NCBI GenBank assembly: GCA_964499865.1
Contig: CAZCPY010000030.1
Coordinates: 1-28,931 of the forward strand
DNA: 28,931 nucleotides
From: JANOGU01 sp964499865
Lineage (GTDB): Bacteria > Pseudomonadota > Alphaproteobacteria > Rhodobacterales > Rhodobacteraceae
Reading direction: 5' to 3'
The translations under genes were made by a program, and so were the position numbers. This document shows, piece after piece, positions 8,583 through 15,825 of the stretch. Within the stretch, counting starts at the first letter, position 1. Each line of letters starts with the position of its first letter. The notes under the pieces were generated by a model, which searched no databases, had not been told where the DNA came from, and saw nothing but the letters and a program-made list of their open reading frames with translations.

Positions 8583-8890
8583 GGCCCGAAGGCCCGCACC
8601 AGAAGCTGTGCCGCCACCCGCGCCGCCTCGGCCGGGCCGCCGCCGATCTCGGCCGTGCGCAGGTCCTCCGCCGAGCCCTGCCAGCCGCCGCCGCGCAGGC
8701 CCGCCACCACCAGCGCCAGCACGTCGCGGGTGGAAAACCGCCCGGCCTCGAACCGCTCGACCAGCTCGATCAGCGACCCCGCCTCCAGCGCCGCCTCAAG
8801 CTCGGCCAGCGCCCCCAGCGTCAGCTTCGCGACATGGCGCCGCCCGTCCAGCACCAGCGCCACCTCGCCCGCGTGGGGGTTGGTCATCAC
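8579..8890 (-). CDS. g10: GTA g10, gene-transfer-agent family protein / tail chaperone-like
   Basis: A 103-residue protein of the GTA g10 family, with LTLGALAELEAALEAGSLIELVERF (residues about 24-48, given here only as a locator) as its recognisable core. The frame starts GTG-ATG; either codon is usable. The GTG forms a GTGA overlap with the g9 stop, and the ATG forms TGATG. It lies between tail tube and tape measure, the usual place of tail-assembly chaperones. It ends overlapping g10.1 by 4 nt. Confidence 0.87.
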   Translation of the reverse strand: MMTNPHAGEVALVLDGRRHVAKLTLGALAELEAALEAGSLIELVERFEAGRFSTRDVLALVVAGLRGGGWQGSAEDLRTAEIGGGPAEAARVAAQLLVRAFGP

Positions 8891-9300
8891 AGCGCCACGA
8901 AGGTCAGAACACCGGCCGAGGCCATCGTCATCTCGTAGGTCGCCTCGCCGTTGTGGCTGCCTGCGTATTCGATGGCGGTGATCTGGAACGGCCCCTCGAT
9001 CACGCCGAAGGACGGGATCACCACCTGGAACCCCGGCACCTCGCCGTCAAAGAAGATCTGCCGCGCCCGGGCGTCCGTCGCCGCATCGCGGAACACGCCC
9101 GACCCCGAGATCGTCGCCGACTTCACCCCTGCGCCTGCCAGCAGCTCGCGCCACCCGCCCTGGCTTTCCAGGCTCGTCACATCGACGCTTTCCGCGTTCA
9201 GGCTGATCCGCTGCGCGCGCAGGCCCGCCACCGTCTCGAACAGGCCCGCCCCGCTCATGTCGATCTTGACCAGCACGTCCTTGCCGCTCTGTACCGCCAT
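8887..9300 (-). CDS. g9: GTA g9, major tail (tube) protein, TP901-1 family
   Basis: A 137-residue protein of the TP901-1 major tail family that should polymerise into the tail tube. It opens MAVQSGKDVLVKID and contains RISLNAESVDVTSLES, GSGVFRD and the C-terminal GEATYEMTMASAGVL, all characteristic of this family. It is preceded by a GGGAGAGA ribosome site in a 36-bp gap after g8, one of the few true gaps in the cluster. A separate initiation signal fits a protein needed in many copies. Confidence 0.92.
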   Translation of the reverse strand: MAVQSGKDVLVKIDMSGAGLFETVAGLRAQRISLNAESVDVTSLESQGGWRELLAGAGVKSATISGSGVFRDAATDARARQIFFDGEVPGFQVVIPSFGVIEGPFQITAIEYAGSHNGEATYEMTMASAGVLTFVAL

Positions 9301-9336
9301 TGTCGTCTCTCCCGTGAAAGCCCGCCTAGGGGCGCG

Positions 9337-9735
9337 TCAGAGTGCCACCCGGGCACGGAACTCCATGTCGATCCGGCGCACCGCCCCGGCCTCCAGCCGC
9401 CGCGCCACGGCGCGGCGGAAATGCAGGCCGACCAGCGTGCCGCGGGCCAGTGTCAGGTCGGCATCGACCAGTCGGTCCGACACCTTGACCGCCACGCCCT
9501 TGGCCGCGGCAAAGCCTTCGGCATCGGTGATCACCGATACCGTCAGCCGGTGCTCGGCACCGCCGCCGGTCTGGTCCGACCGGTCCAGCGCCTCCTCGGG
9601 CCCGATCAGCACGAAGGTGCCCTTGCCGCCGCCTCTGGGCAGCGCATCGACCACCGGCACCCCGGCCAGCGCCGGGTCGCCCGACAGCCGGGCATAGATC
9701 GCCGCCTGCAAGGCGGCCGCGCCTGCATAGCTCAT
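9337..9735 (-). CDS. g8: GTA g8, tail terminator (DUF3168)
   Basis: A 132-residue DUF3168 protein; the RcGTA counterpart is the tail terminator ring that joins tail tube to neck. Recognisable segments are ALQAAIYARLSGDPAL, GTFVLIGPEEALDRSDQ and the C-terminal VGLHFRRAVARRLE. The ATG overlaps the g7 stop as ATGA. The frame stays open upstream to 9966, but that part is antisense-like sequence inside g7. Confidence 0.9.
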   Translation of the reverse strand: MSYAGAAALQAAIYARLSGDPALAGVPVVDALPRGGGKGTFVLIGPEEALDRSDQTGGGAEHRLTVSVITDAEGFAAAKGVAVKVSDRLVDADLTLARGTLVGLHFRRAVARRLEAGAVRRIDMEFRARVAL

Positions 9736-10070
9736 GCCGGTTCCTCCTCGCGCGCCGCGCAGGCCAGCCAGCGCCCGTCGGGGTCGCGCTCGGTCACCGC
9801 AAGGATCGCGTAAACCCTTGTTCCGTCGCGGAACCTCTGCCCCGGGACGGGCCGCGACGGCGCGCCCACCGCGCTGCCCCGCACGGTGATGCGGAACGGC
9901 ACCGTCGCCTGCGGAAAGCCCTCGCCCTCGGTCTCGCGCCCGGCCGAGGGCGTCACCTCCGCCCAAAGCGTGCCCAACCCGGTCCAGGTCTGCACCAGAC
10001 CTCCGGCGCCGTCGGCGACCTCCGCGGGCGCCTCCAGCAGCAGCCTGCGCCGCAGCCGCGGGCGGATCAC
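9732..10070 (-). CDS. g7: GTA g7, head-tail stopper/adaptor
   Basis: A 112-residue head-tail joining protein (SPP1 gp16 / HK97 gp10-like). It begins MIRPRLRRRLLLEAP, has the TWTGLGTLWAEVTP segment, and ends with a beta-rich FRDGTRVYAILAVTERD pattern usual for the family. Translation starts at a GTG overlapping the g6 stop as GTGA, and the gene ends in an ATGA overlap with g8. Confidence 0.9.
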   Translation of the reverse strand: MIRPRLRRRLLLEAPAEVADGAGGLVQTWTGLGTLWAEVTPSAGRETEGEGFPQATVPFRITVRGSAVGAPSRPVPGQRFRDGTRVYAILAVTERDPDGRWLACAAREEEPA

Positions 10071-10663
10071 GACTGCCCCCCGCCCAGCGTGCGCACCGTG
10101 CGCCAGCGCCCGATCAGCGCCGCCACCGACGCAGGCAGTCCCGCGCCCTCGCGCAGGCCGCCGTCGTGGCGTGCGTCGTAATACTCCGCCGCCAGCAGGA
10201 ACACCGCCTGCCCCAGATCCTTGGGCACCGCCGCCCAGGCGCCGAAGCCTGCGTCGAACACGATGTCGACGCGGCCATCCTCCGGCACGTTGGGCAACAA
10301 CAGCCCGCGCGCGACGAGCTTCGGCCGGTGCGTGTCCACCACCAGCCGCCAGCGCGACGGATCGACTGCCGTCGCCACGCCCGCCCCGTCCACCAGCGTC
10401 ACCGACACCACCGCCGAGACCGGCGCGCAGGGCAGCGCCTGCGCCTCCTGGTCGCGCCAGTCGGCCAGCGTCCAGGTGAAGCGGCGGCTGACCAGCATCT
10501 TCGCCGTCCGCCCCTCCACCGTCGCGATGGCCGCGCGCAGGTAACCCTCCACCAGCGCATCCTGGAACGTGTCGTCGGCGAACCCCGATCCCAGCCGCAG
10601 ATGCGCCTTCAGATCCGCAATCGGCAGCGCCGCTGACGGCACCGCCGCCTGTTCAACCAGCAT
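10067..10663 (-). CDS. g6: GTA g6, head-tail connector (DNA-packaging adaptor)
   Basis: A 198-residue connector protein (phiE125 gp8 / HK97 gp6-like) that should sit under the portal. It contains LKAHLRLGSGFADDTFQDALVEGYL-type packaging-adaptor sequence near residues 16-40 and LGQAVFLLAAEYYDAR (about 150-165). I chose the ATG at 10663 because GGGGGAGA lies 7 nt upstream. An ATG eight codons earlier would place that site inside the gene. Unlike most neighbours it does not overlap the gene before it: 146 bp with a strong hairpin separate it from the capsid gene. Confidence 0.91.
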   Translation of the reverse strand: MLVEQAAVPSAALPIADLKAHLRLGSGFADDTFQDALVEGYLRAAIATVEGRTAKMLVSRRFTWTLADWRDQEAQALPCAPVSAVVSVTLVDGAGVATAVDPSRWRLVVDTHRPKLVARGLLLPNVPEDGRVDIVFDAGFGAWAAVPKDLGQAVFLLAAEYYDARHDGGLREGAGLPASVAALIGRWRTVRTLGGGQS

Positions 10664-10771
10664 CGTCCTGTCTCCCCCTTGCCGCATGGGCGCGCGCCCC
10701 CCGCTCCGCTCGGTCGGAGGGGTCTGCTAGACGGCGCGGGACAGGGTTTCCCCGAACGCGCGCCCACCGCC

Positions 10772-10796
10772 CGGCCCCGGGCATCGCCCGGGGCCG
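10772..10796 (-). other. Intercistronic GC hairpin between capsid and g6
   Basis: A perfect 10-bp inverted repeat, CGGCCCCGGG / CCCGGGGCCG, encloses a 5-nt loop within the 146-bp spacer after the capsid stop. There is no T-run, so it is not a standard terminator on either strand. In a transcript from g5 to g6 it would fold into a very stable stem. It could protect the 3' end of capsid mRNA or cause partial termination. Confidence 0.7.
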
Positions 10797-10809
10797 AACC
10801 CGCCGGTCG

Positions 10810-12003
10810 TCACGAGACGGCGAAGCGCAACAGCTTGATCGCCGCAAAGTCGATCACGTCGCCGCCCACGCGCTTGGTCGCGTAGAACAGGACATGCGGC
10901 TTGGCGCTGAACGGGTCGCGCAGGATGCGCAGGTCCGGGCGCTCGGCGATCGTGTAGCCCGCGCGGAAGTCGCCGAAGGCGATGGCATGGGCGCCCGCGG
11001 CGATGTCGGGCATGTCCTCGGCGATCAGCACCGGATAGCCCATCAGGCGCGGGGGTTCCCCCGCCTGCAGGCCGTCCGACCACAGGAACCGGCCGTCCGC
11101 GTCCTTCATCTTGCGCACCGCGCCCGCGGTCTTCGAGTTCATCACGAAGGTCGCGTTGGCCCGGTAGTCCGCGCCCAGCGCATAGACCAGGTTGACGATG
11201 CAGTCGGCCGCGTTCGTGGTCGGAAAGTCCGCCGCGGCGCCCGAGGCCACGTAGCCCAGGTTGCCCCAGGTCCAGGAGGCGTTGGCGACCTTGGGCGGCA
11301 GCAGGAAGCCCCGGGGCTTGTCGATGCCGTCGCCGTTCACGAAGGCCGCGGCCTCGGCCCGGATGAAGCGCGTGGCGATCTTGTCCGCAAGCCAGCCCTC
11401 GACGTCGAAGGCGCTGTCGTCCAGGAGCCGCTGCGACGCCTTGGGCATCGCCGACAGCTCGTGCAGCCGGATCGAGATGCGCTCGATCGTGGGCGTCGAG
11501 GTCTCGGTCGTGGCCGCGGTCTCCGTGGCCCAGCCCGACCCCACCTCGGTGCGGTCGATCAGCACGTCGTAGGACACGGCATCCACCGCGACGACGCCCG
11601 CGATGGCGCGCAGCGACGCGGTCGACTGCATCATCGACCGGATCGTGTCGGCGGTCTGCGGGTCGACCAGATAGCCGCCGTCCGCGGCAACCGCCGTCGA
11701 CAGCGCCTTGCCTTCGAGGTTCAGGCCCCGCAGGCCGTCATCGGCACCCGACCGCAGGTAGGCGTCGAACGCCTTGAGGTGCGGGGCGCCCGCATCGGTT
11801 TCGGCCGACAGCGCCGGCCGCGCGTAGGAGGTCTTGGTCAGCATGGTCATGCGCTCGTCCTGTTGTTTCAACGCGGTTTTCACTTCGCCCTGAAAGAGAT
11901 TGAACTCCCTCAGGAATCCGGTCATCGCAGCGGTCACGTCCGCCCCCGGATGCGGGCCTTCCGCGGACAAGCCGCCGTGGGCCCGAGCCTTGCTCTCGGT
12001 CAT
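10810..12003 (-). CDS. g5: GTA g5, HK97-fold major capsid protein
   Basis: A 397-residue HK97-family capsid protein. The first 100 or so residues are charged and helical (scaffold-like delta region, removed by the g4 protease in R. capsulatus GTA). The HK97 core follows from about GGYLVDPQTADTIRSMM, with PKASQRLLDDSAFDVEGWL, the E-loop/P-domain segments and the family-typical GDFRAGYTIAERPDLRI near the C terminus. The ATG at 12003 has GAGGGG about 8 nt upstream; a GTG three codons earlier is less well placed. It is separated from both neighbours by real gaps, consistent with independent high-level initiation. Confidence 0.95.
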   Translation of the reverse strand: MTESKARAHGGLSAEGPHPGADVTAAMTGFLREFNLFQGEVKTALKQQDERMTMLTKTSYARPALSAETDAGAPHLKAFDAYLRSGADDGLRGLNLEGKALSTAVAADGGYLVDPQTADTIRSMMQSTASLRAIAGVVAVDAVSYDVLIDRTEVGSGWATETAATTETSTPTIERISIRLHELSAMPKASQRLLDDSAFDVEGWLADKIATRFIRAEAAAFVNGDGIDKPRGFLLPPKVANASWTWGNLGYVASGAAADFPTTNAADCIVNLVYALGADYRANATFVMNSKTAGAVRKMKDADGRFLWSDGLQAGEPPRLMGYPVLIAEDMPDIAAGAHAIAFGDFRAGYTIAERPDLRILRDPFSAKPHVLFYATKRVGGDVIDFAAIKLLRFAVS

Positions 12004-12040
12004 CAAAGTCACCCCTCAGAGGATGGTTCGTGAGGCCGCG

Positions 12041-12595
12041 CTACCGCGCCGCCAGCTCCCGGCGCGCGGCTTCAAGGGCCCCCGCCAGCTCCGCCCAGAT
12101 CGCTGCCGCGGGGTCATCGCCCTTGGCCGCCACCCGTGCCTCGGGAAGCATCGGGAAGGTCACCAGCGACACCTCCCAAAGCTCCAGTTCCGTCAGCCTG
12201 CGCTCGCCCGTCGCGGCCTTTTCCGCCCGCACCGTGCGATAGCCGATCGAAAGCCCGTCGATGGCCCCCGCCGCCAGCAGCGCCGCGGCCTCCGCGCCGC
12301 GGGCGACCTCGGTCAGGATGCGGCCCTTGACCCACAGGCCATGCGCGTCCTCGCGCACCTCGTCCCAGACCCCGATGGGCGACCGCGGATCATGCTGCCA
12401 CAGCATCTTGACCCGGCGCCCCTGGGCCCCCATCGCCTTCAGGCTCGCCGCATAGGCGCCCGGGGCGACCACGTCGCCGCCCTGGTCGCGCACCCCGAAG
12501 ACCGAGGCATAGCCCTCGACCATCCGCCCCTCGACCACCGCAAGCCCCGCCTCAGGCCGGTGGAACTTGCGTTCCGGCGCTCCGAATTCGTCCAT
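12041..12595 (-). CDS. g4: GTA g4, prohead maturation protease
   Basis: A 184-residue HK97-type (U35) prohead protease expected to trim the capsid N-terminus during head maturation. The family catalytic His is in LWQHDPRSPIG (H68) and the nucleophile Ser in DGLSIGYR (S116). The acidic residue belongs to the LELWEVSLVTFPMLPEA block (about 137-153). GAGGGG precedes the ATG, which lies 7 bp after the g3.5 stop. The frame extends upstream through g3.5 as antisense-like sequence, which I rejected. Confidence 0.94.
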   Translation of the reverse strand: MDEFGAPERKFHRPEAGLAVVEGRMVEGYASVFGVRDQGGDVVAPGAYAASLKAMGAQGRRVKMLWQHDPRSPIGVWDEVREDAHGLWVKGRILTEVARGAEAAALLAAGAIDGLSIGYRTVRAEKAATGERRLTELELWEVSLVTFPMLPEARVAAKGDDPAAAIWAELAGALEAARRELAAR

Positions 12596-12602
12596 GATCC
12601 CC

Positions 12603-12839
12603 TCACTTGACCGCGAACAGCACGGCTTCCGCCGCCTGCGCCAGAAGAAAGGCGGCCAGTCCGTAGACCCCCACCCAGATCCGCTTTTCCAGCCGGTCGA
12701 GGCCCGCCTCGATCTGCCCCAGCCGGTATTCCAGCCCGGTCCAGCGCTCGGCCTGCACCCGCTCGTTGGCCTCGACGCGCGCGGCGGTGGCGTCAAAGCT
12801 GTCGTACAGGAACCGCGACCCGCCCGGTTCCCGCGCCAT
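12603..12839 (-). CDS. g3.5: GTA g3.5, small membrane-anchored coiled-coil protein
   Basis: A 78-residue protein in the position of g3.5 of RcGTA. Residues 15-52 form a highly charged amphipathic helix (likely coiled coil). Residues 54-76 are a single hydrophobic segment long enough to span a membrane, with two C-terminal residues after it. The start overlaps the portal stop as TGATG. Function is unknown. The single transmembrane segment between portal and protease genes is unusual for a head protein and could indicate membrane-linked assembly or a holin/pinholin-like role; I see no direct evidence for either. Confidence 0.82.
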   Translation of the reverse strand: MAREPGGSRFLYDSFDATAARVEANERVQAERWTGLEYRLGQIEAGLDRLEKRIWVGVYGLAAFLLAQAAEAVLFAVK

Positions 12840-14011
12840 CAGCCGTCCACCCGGGCGGGCAGGCCCAGCAGCGCCCGCTTCTCCGCCTCGCTCAGGAAGT
12901 CGGCCGCGACGATGCGCGCCCAGGCCGCCTCGCGCTCGGCCGACAGCGCCGGCACCTGGTCCAGGTCCACCCGGAACTCCACCGCCTCGCCCGTCATGCC
13001 GCGGAACCAGTGGCTCAGGTCGGCCATCACCTTCTGCGCCAGCGGGATCACCGTTAGGCGATAGAAGGCGCGGTTGGCCTCGGCGTAGTTGGCATAGGTC
13101 GCCTCGCCCGGCACGCCCACCAGCATCGGCGGCACGCCGAAGGCCATGGCGATCTCGCGCGCCGCGGCCTCCTTGGTCTTCTGGAACTCCATGTCGCTGG
13201 GGCTGAACCCCATCGGCTTCCAGTCCAGCCCCCCCTCCAGCAGCATCGGGCGGCCCGCGTTGCGCGCGCCCTGGTGATGCGCCTCCATCTCGGCCACCAG
13301 CCGGTCGTACTGGTCCTGGCTCAGCGCGCCCATCCCGTCGTTCCCCTTCACGACGATGGCGCCCGAAGGCCGCGCGGCATTGTCCAGCAGCGCCTTCGAC
13401 CAGGCGCTCGCCGAATTGTGCACATCCACCGCCGAGGCCGCCGCCTGCAGGGGCGACAGGCCATAGTGGTCGTCCAGCGGATGGAACGACTTGAGGTGAC
13501 AGATCGGCACGCCCGCGGTCATGTCGAACCGGTGCCTGCGGTTGCCCACCGTGTATTCGTAGGCCACCGGCCAGCCATCCGCACCCGGCACCAGGCTCAT
13601 CCGGTCGGCGCGCAGCACATGCAGCTCGCCCGGCACCGCATCAAGGCCCGGCACCGCCTCCAGATAGGCGTTCCCGGTCAGCATCAGCGACCCGTAGACC
13701 GCCTCCAGCATCTCGGCCCGCCCCTGCGCCGCATTCGGCCGCGCCATCAGCGCCAGCAGCGGATGCGCGTCGTAGCGCCGCCCCGGATCCTGCAGCACCA
13801 GCGGCAAGGCCGCCGCCGCCTCGGAAATCAGCGTCACCGCCCGGTAGCCCACCGGATTGCCCTGGAACCCGGTGCGCGTCAGCGACACCGTGTCCCGCGC
13901 CGACCAGGCCACCCGGCCCGACGACCCCCAGGCCACCACCCGCCCCGCGGCCGAGGCCTTGGTCTCCGCCACCGGCGCGGCGGCCTTGCGCCGCAGAAAG
14001 TCGAACACCAT
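12839..14011 (-). CDS. g3: GTA g3, portal protein (HK97 family)
   Basis: A 390-residue HK97-type portal, forming the ring through which DNA enters the head. Recognisable blocks are NPVGYRAVTLISEAAAALPL (about 52-71), GNAYLEAV, the FHPLDDHYGLSPLQAAASAV stretch (about 175-194) and AMAFGVPPMLVGVPGEATY (about 289-307). An AGGAG site lies upstream of the ATG. Its stop overlaps the g3.5 start by one base, and a 54-bp gap separates it from g2. Confidence 0.95.
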   Translation of the reverse strand: MVFDFLRRKAAAPVAETKASAAGRVVAWGSSGRVAWSARDTVSLTRTGFQGNPVGYRAVTLISEAAAALPLVLQDPGRRYDAHPLLALMARPNAAQGRAEMLEAVYGSLMLTGNAYLEAVPGLDAVPGELHVLRADRMSLVPGADGWPVAYEYTVGNRRHRFDMTAGVPICHLKSFHPLDDHYGLSPLQAAASAVDVHNSASAWSKALLDNAARPSGAIVVKGNDGMGALSQDQYDRLVAEMEAHHQGARNAGRPMLLEGGLDWKPMGFSPSDMEFQKTKEAAAREIAMAFGVPPMLVGVPGEATYANYAEANRAFYRLTVIPLAQKVMADLSHWFRGMTGEAVEFRVDLDQVPALSAEREAAWARIVAADFLSEAEKRALLGLPARVDG

Positions 14012-14065
14012 CGCCTGCTCCTGCCCGATTGCCCCCGGGGCCGCGCCGATGCCGGCGCCGCCCGC

Positions 14066-15424
14066 TCACATCATCCTGACGCGCGGCTGGCGCAGCTGGC
14101 CGGCCGGGTCCACCATCAGCTCGGTCAGCGCCCAGACCAGCGCGTCCAGCCGGTCGGGCGATCCCCTGCCCTCCCAGCCGCGCACCGTCATCTGCGCCAG
14201 CTCGTCCTCCAGCCGTCCCAGGCCCGGCACATGCGCCACGCGCCCCTGCTCGTAGAGCGCCGCCACCGGCTCGGCCCGCAGATGCTTCCCGCGCGAGGCG
14301 GTCACCATGCGGATCGGGCACAAGGGATCGACGGCGCGGATCACGCTCGCCACCATCGCGCCGCCCATGTTCGTCTCGGCCACCAGCCGGTCGGCGCCGT
14401 GGCGGTCCATCGCGGCGATGGCGGCACGCGCCCAGGCCTCGGGAGAGGCGCCCTGCACGGAGGCATCCTCCAGCACCACGGCGCGCCACTCCTGCGGCGG
14501 CCCGGTCAGGTCGGCGCCCACCACGACGATCCCGCAGGCGTCAGACGAGGCCTTGGCCCCGCCCGGCGGATCGACCGCCACCACCACCCGCGTCGGCGTC
14601 ACCGGCCGCGCGGCTTGCGCGGCCTCGATGGCGGCCGCGGACCACAACGCGCCCTCGGCCTCCTCGACCAGCTCGCCGTCCAGCTCCTGCCGCCCGGTCC
14701 TGAGCCCGCCATAGCGGGCATAGACCTCGGCCAGGAAGCTTTCCGCCAGATAGGCGCGGTTGGCCTCGGTCGGCGCATGCGTCAGCACCGTCGAGGGCAG
14801 CTTCAGGATCGCCTTCAGGACCTTCACGTTCTTCGGCGTCGTGGTGACCACCTGCCGCGGATGCTTGCCCAGGCGAAGCGCAAACTGCAGCATGTCCCAG
14901 GCCTCTTCCGCCTTCTTCCACTTCGCCAGCTCGTCCACCCAGGCGGCATCGAACTGCGGACCCCGCAGCGCCTCGGGGTCGTGGCCGGAAAACACCTGCG
15001 CCACCGCCCCGTTCGGCCAGACCAGCCGCTTGCGCTCGGCCTCCCACTTGGGGCGGCGGTCGGGCGGGCAGCAGGACAGGATGCCGGACTGGCCGAACAC
15101 CATCACCTCGCGCGCCTGGTCGATCGTCTCGCCCACGATCGCCACGCGGCGCGACCGGCCCGGCGCGTCGGGCGTCGCACCCTCCACCTCGGCGCGCACC
15201 CATTCCGCCCCGGCCCGCGTCTTTCCCGCACCGCGTCCGCCCATGATGACCCAGGTCCGCCAGGCGCCCTCGGGGGGCAGCTGGTGCGGCAGGGCCCAGA
15301 ACTCGAACAGCCAGGGCAGCGCCAGCAGCGCGTTCTCGCTCAGGCTGCCGACGAACTCGTCAATGGCCTCCCGCGTCGCGGAGGCAAGCCAGACGCTGCC
15401 CGACCTCAGCCCGCGCGGCGTCAA
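14066..15424 (-). CDS. g2: GTA g2, large terminase subunit
   Basis: The packaging motor ATPase-nuclease, about 452 residues from the TTG used here. Walker A is GGRGAGKTR (62-70) and the DE box is AAWVDELAKW (D164, E165). The RNase-H-like nuclease shows VVVAVDPPG (D285), DRLVAETN (E350) and SPDRLDAL (D427). The start is uncertain: the longest frame begins with ATG at 15496 but would overlap g1 by 137 bp and adds low-complexity Arg/Ser/Pro sequence. The TTG cuts this to 65 bp. No candidate has a clear ribosome site, so coupling to g1 translation is likely. In the R. capsulatus GTA this enzyme packages host DNA by headful. Confidence 0.93.
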   Translation of the reverse strand: MTPRGLRSGSVWLASATREAIDEFVGSLSENALLALPWLFEFWALPHQLPPEGAWRTWVIMGGRGAGKTRAGAEWVRAEVEGATPDAPGRSRRVAIVGETIDQAREVMVFGQSGILSCCPPDRRPKWEAERKRLVWPNGAVAQVFSGHDPEALRGPQFDAAWVDELAKWKKAEEAWDMLQFALRLGKHPRQVVTTTPKNVKVLKAILKLPSTVLTHAPTEANRAYLAESFLAEVYARYGGLRTGRQELDGELVEEAEGALWSAAAIEAAQAARPVTPTRVVVAVDPPGGAKASSDACGIVVVGADLTGPPQEWRAVVLEDASVQGASPEAWARAAIAAMDRHGADRLVAETNMGGAMVASVIRAVDPLCPIRMVTASRGKHLRAEPVAALYEQGRVAHVPGLGRLEDELAQMTVRGWEGRGSPDRLDALVWALTELMVDPAGQLRQPRVRMM

Positions 15425-15683
15425 GGTCGAACGATTGTCCGGCGGCGACCCCGCCGGTCTGCTTGCGAAGCTTGTCAACTTTCGCCCTTTCGTCATTGAA
15501 CAGCTGCATCGCCGTCAGCAGGTTCCGCACGTTCTGCCGCACCGCGGCCAGATCGCCCGATTTCGTCTTCCGCAGCCTGTGGACCTCTGCCGTAAGCTCG
15601 TCGGCCATCTCGCGGAACAGCGTCTCCGCCTCGGCCACGGGATCGAAACCCGGCGTCAGTCCATCCGTCACGATGATGCTCAT
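15360..15683 (-). CDS. g1: GTA g1, small terminase
   Basis: A 107-residue, largely helical protein with the layout of RcGTA g1, which is reported to be the small terminase guiding DNA to the motor. Residues 17-40 and 45-75 look like helices/coiled coil (VAEAETLFREMADELTAEVH; RQNVRNLLTAMQLFNDERAK). The start ATG has only a weak ribosome site. The gene is the first of the GTA operon, after a 200-bp spacer with promoter-like signals, and overlaps the start region of g2. Confidence 0.87.
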   Translation of the reverse strand: MSIIVTDGLTPGFDPVAEAETLFREMADELTAEVHRLRKTKSGDLAAVRQNVRNLLTAMQLFNDERAKVDKLRKQTGGVAAGQSFDLDAARAEVGQRLACLRDAGGH

Positions 15684-15727
15684 TGCCCCGTCCGCTTCTC
15701 ATGCCTGTCCGCACGAGCGACATGGAA

Positions 15728-15758
15728 AAGCGGCCTCGGGGTCACCCCCGGGCCGCTT
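15728..15758 (-). terminator. Terminator-like hairpin in the spacer before GTA g1
   Basis: AAGCGGCC (15728-15735) pairs with GGCCGCTT (15751-15758), and an inner CGGGG/CCCCG arm (15737-15741, 15746-15750) extends the stem above a single bulged base, with a 4-nt loop. On the minus strand it is followed by TTTT (15729-15726). It lies 126 bp after the selO stop and 45 bp before g1, so it may end the selO transcript. It also lies downstream of the best GTA promoter candidate and would be part of that leader. Confidence 0.7.
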
Positions 15759-15783
15759 GCCCACCTCTTCTAGCATGCCGGAA

Positions 15784-15812
15784 GTGATACCTTCGACCGG
15801 CCGCAAGGTCAA
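15784..15812 (-). promoter_or_regulatory. Candidate promoter of the GTA operon
   Basis: On the minus strand TTGACC (15812-15807) and TATCAC (15789-15784) are spaced by exactly 17 nt. The -35 box is near consensus; the -10 box is weaker, as expected for an activator-dependent promoter. Initiation would fall near 15777, giving a leader of about 95 nt that includes the hairpin. This is the only convincing promoter pattern I found in the 200-bp spacer ahead of g1. In R. capsulatus, GTA transcription needs the activator GafA; whether this site is its target cannot be told from sequence. Confidence 0.55.
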
Positions 15813-15825
15813 GCAAAAAATCCAA

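Noticed and set aside
13274..15499. Plus-strand open frame of 741 codons opposite portal and terminase
   Set aside because: Antisense shadow of g2/g3 with the same Arg/His-rich composition; no ribosome site or recognisable motif.
1890..15683. Ordinary prophage
   Set aside because: No integrase, repressor, replication, lysis or attachment-like repeats, and gene order matches the RcGTA cluster one to one.
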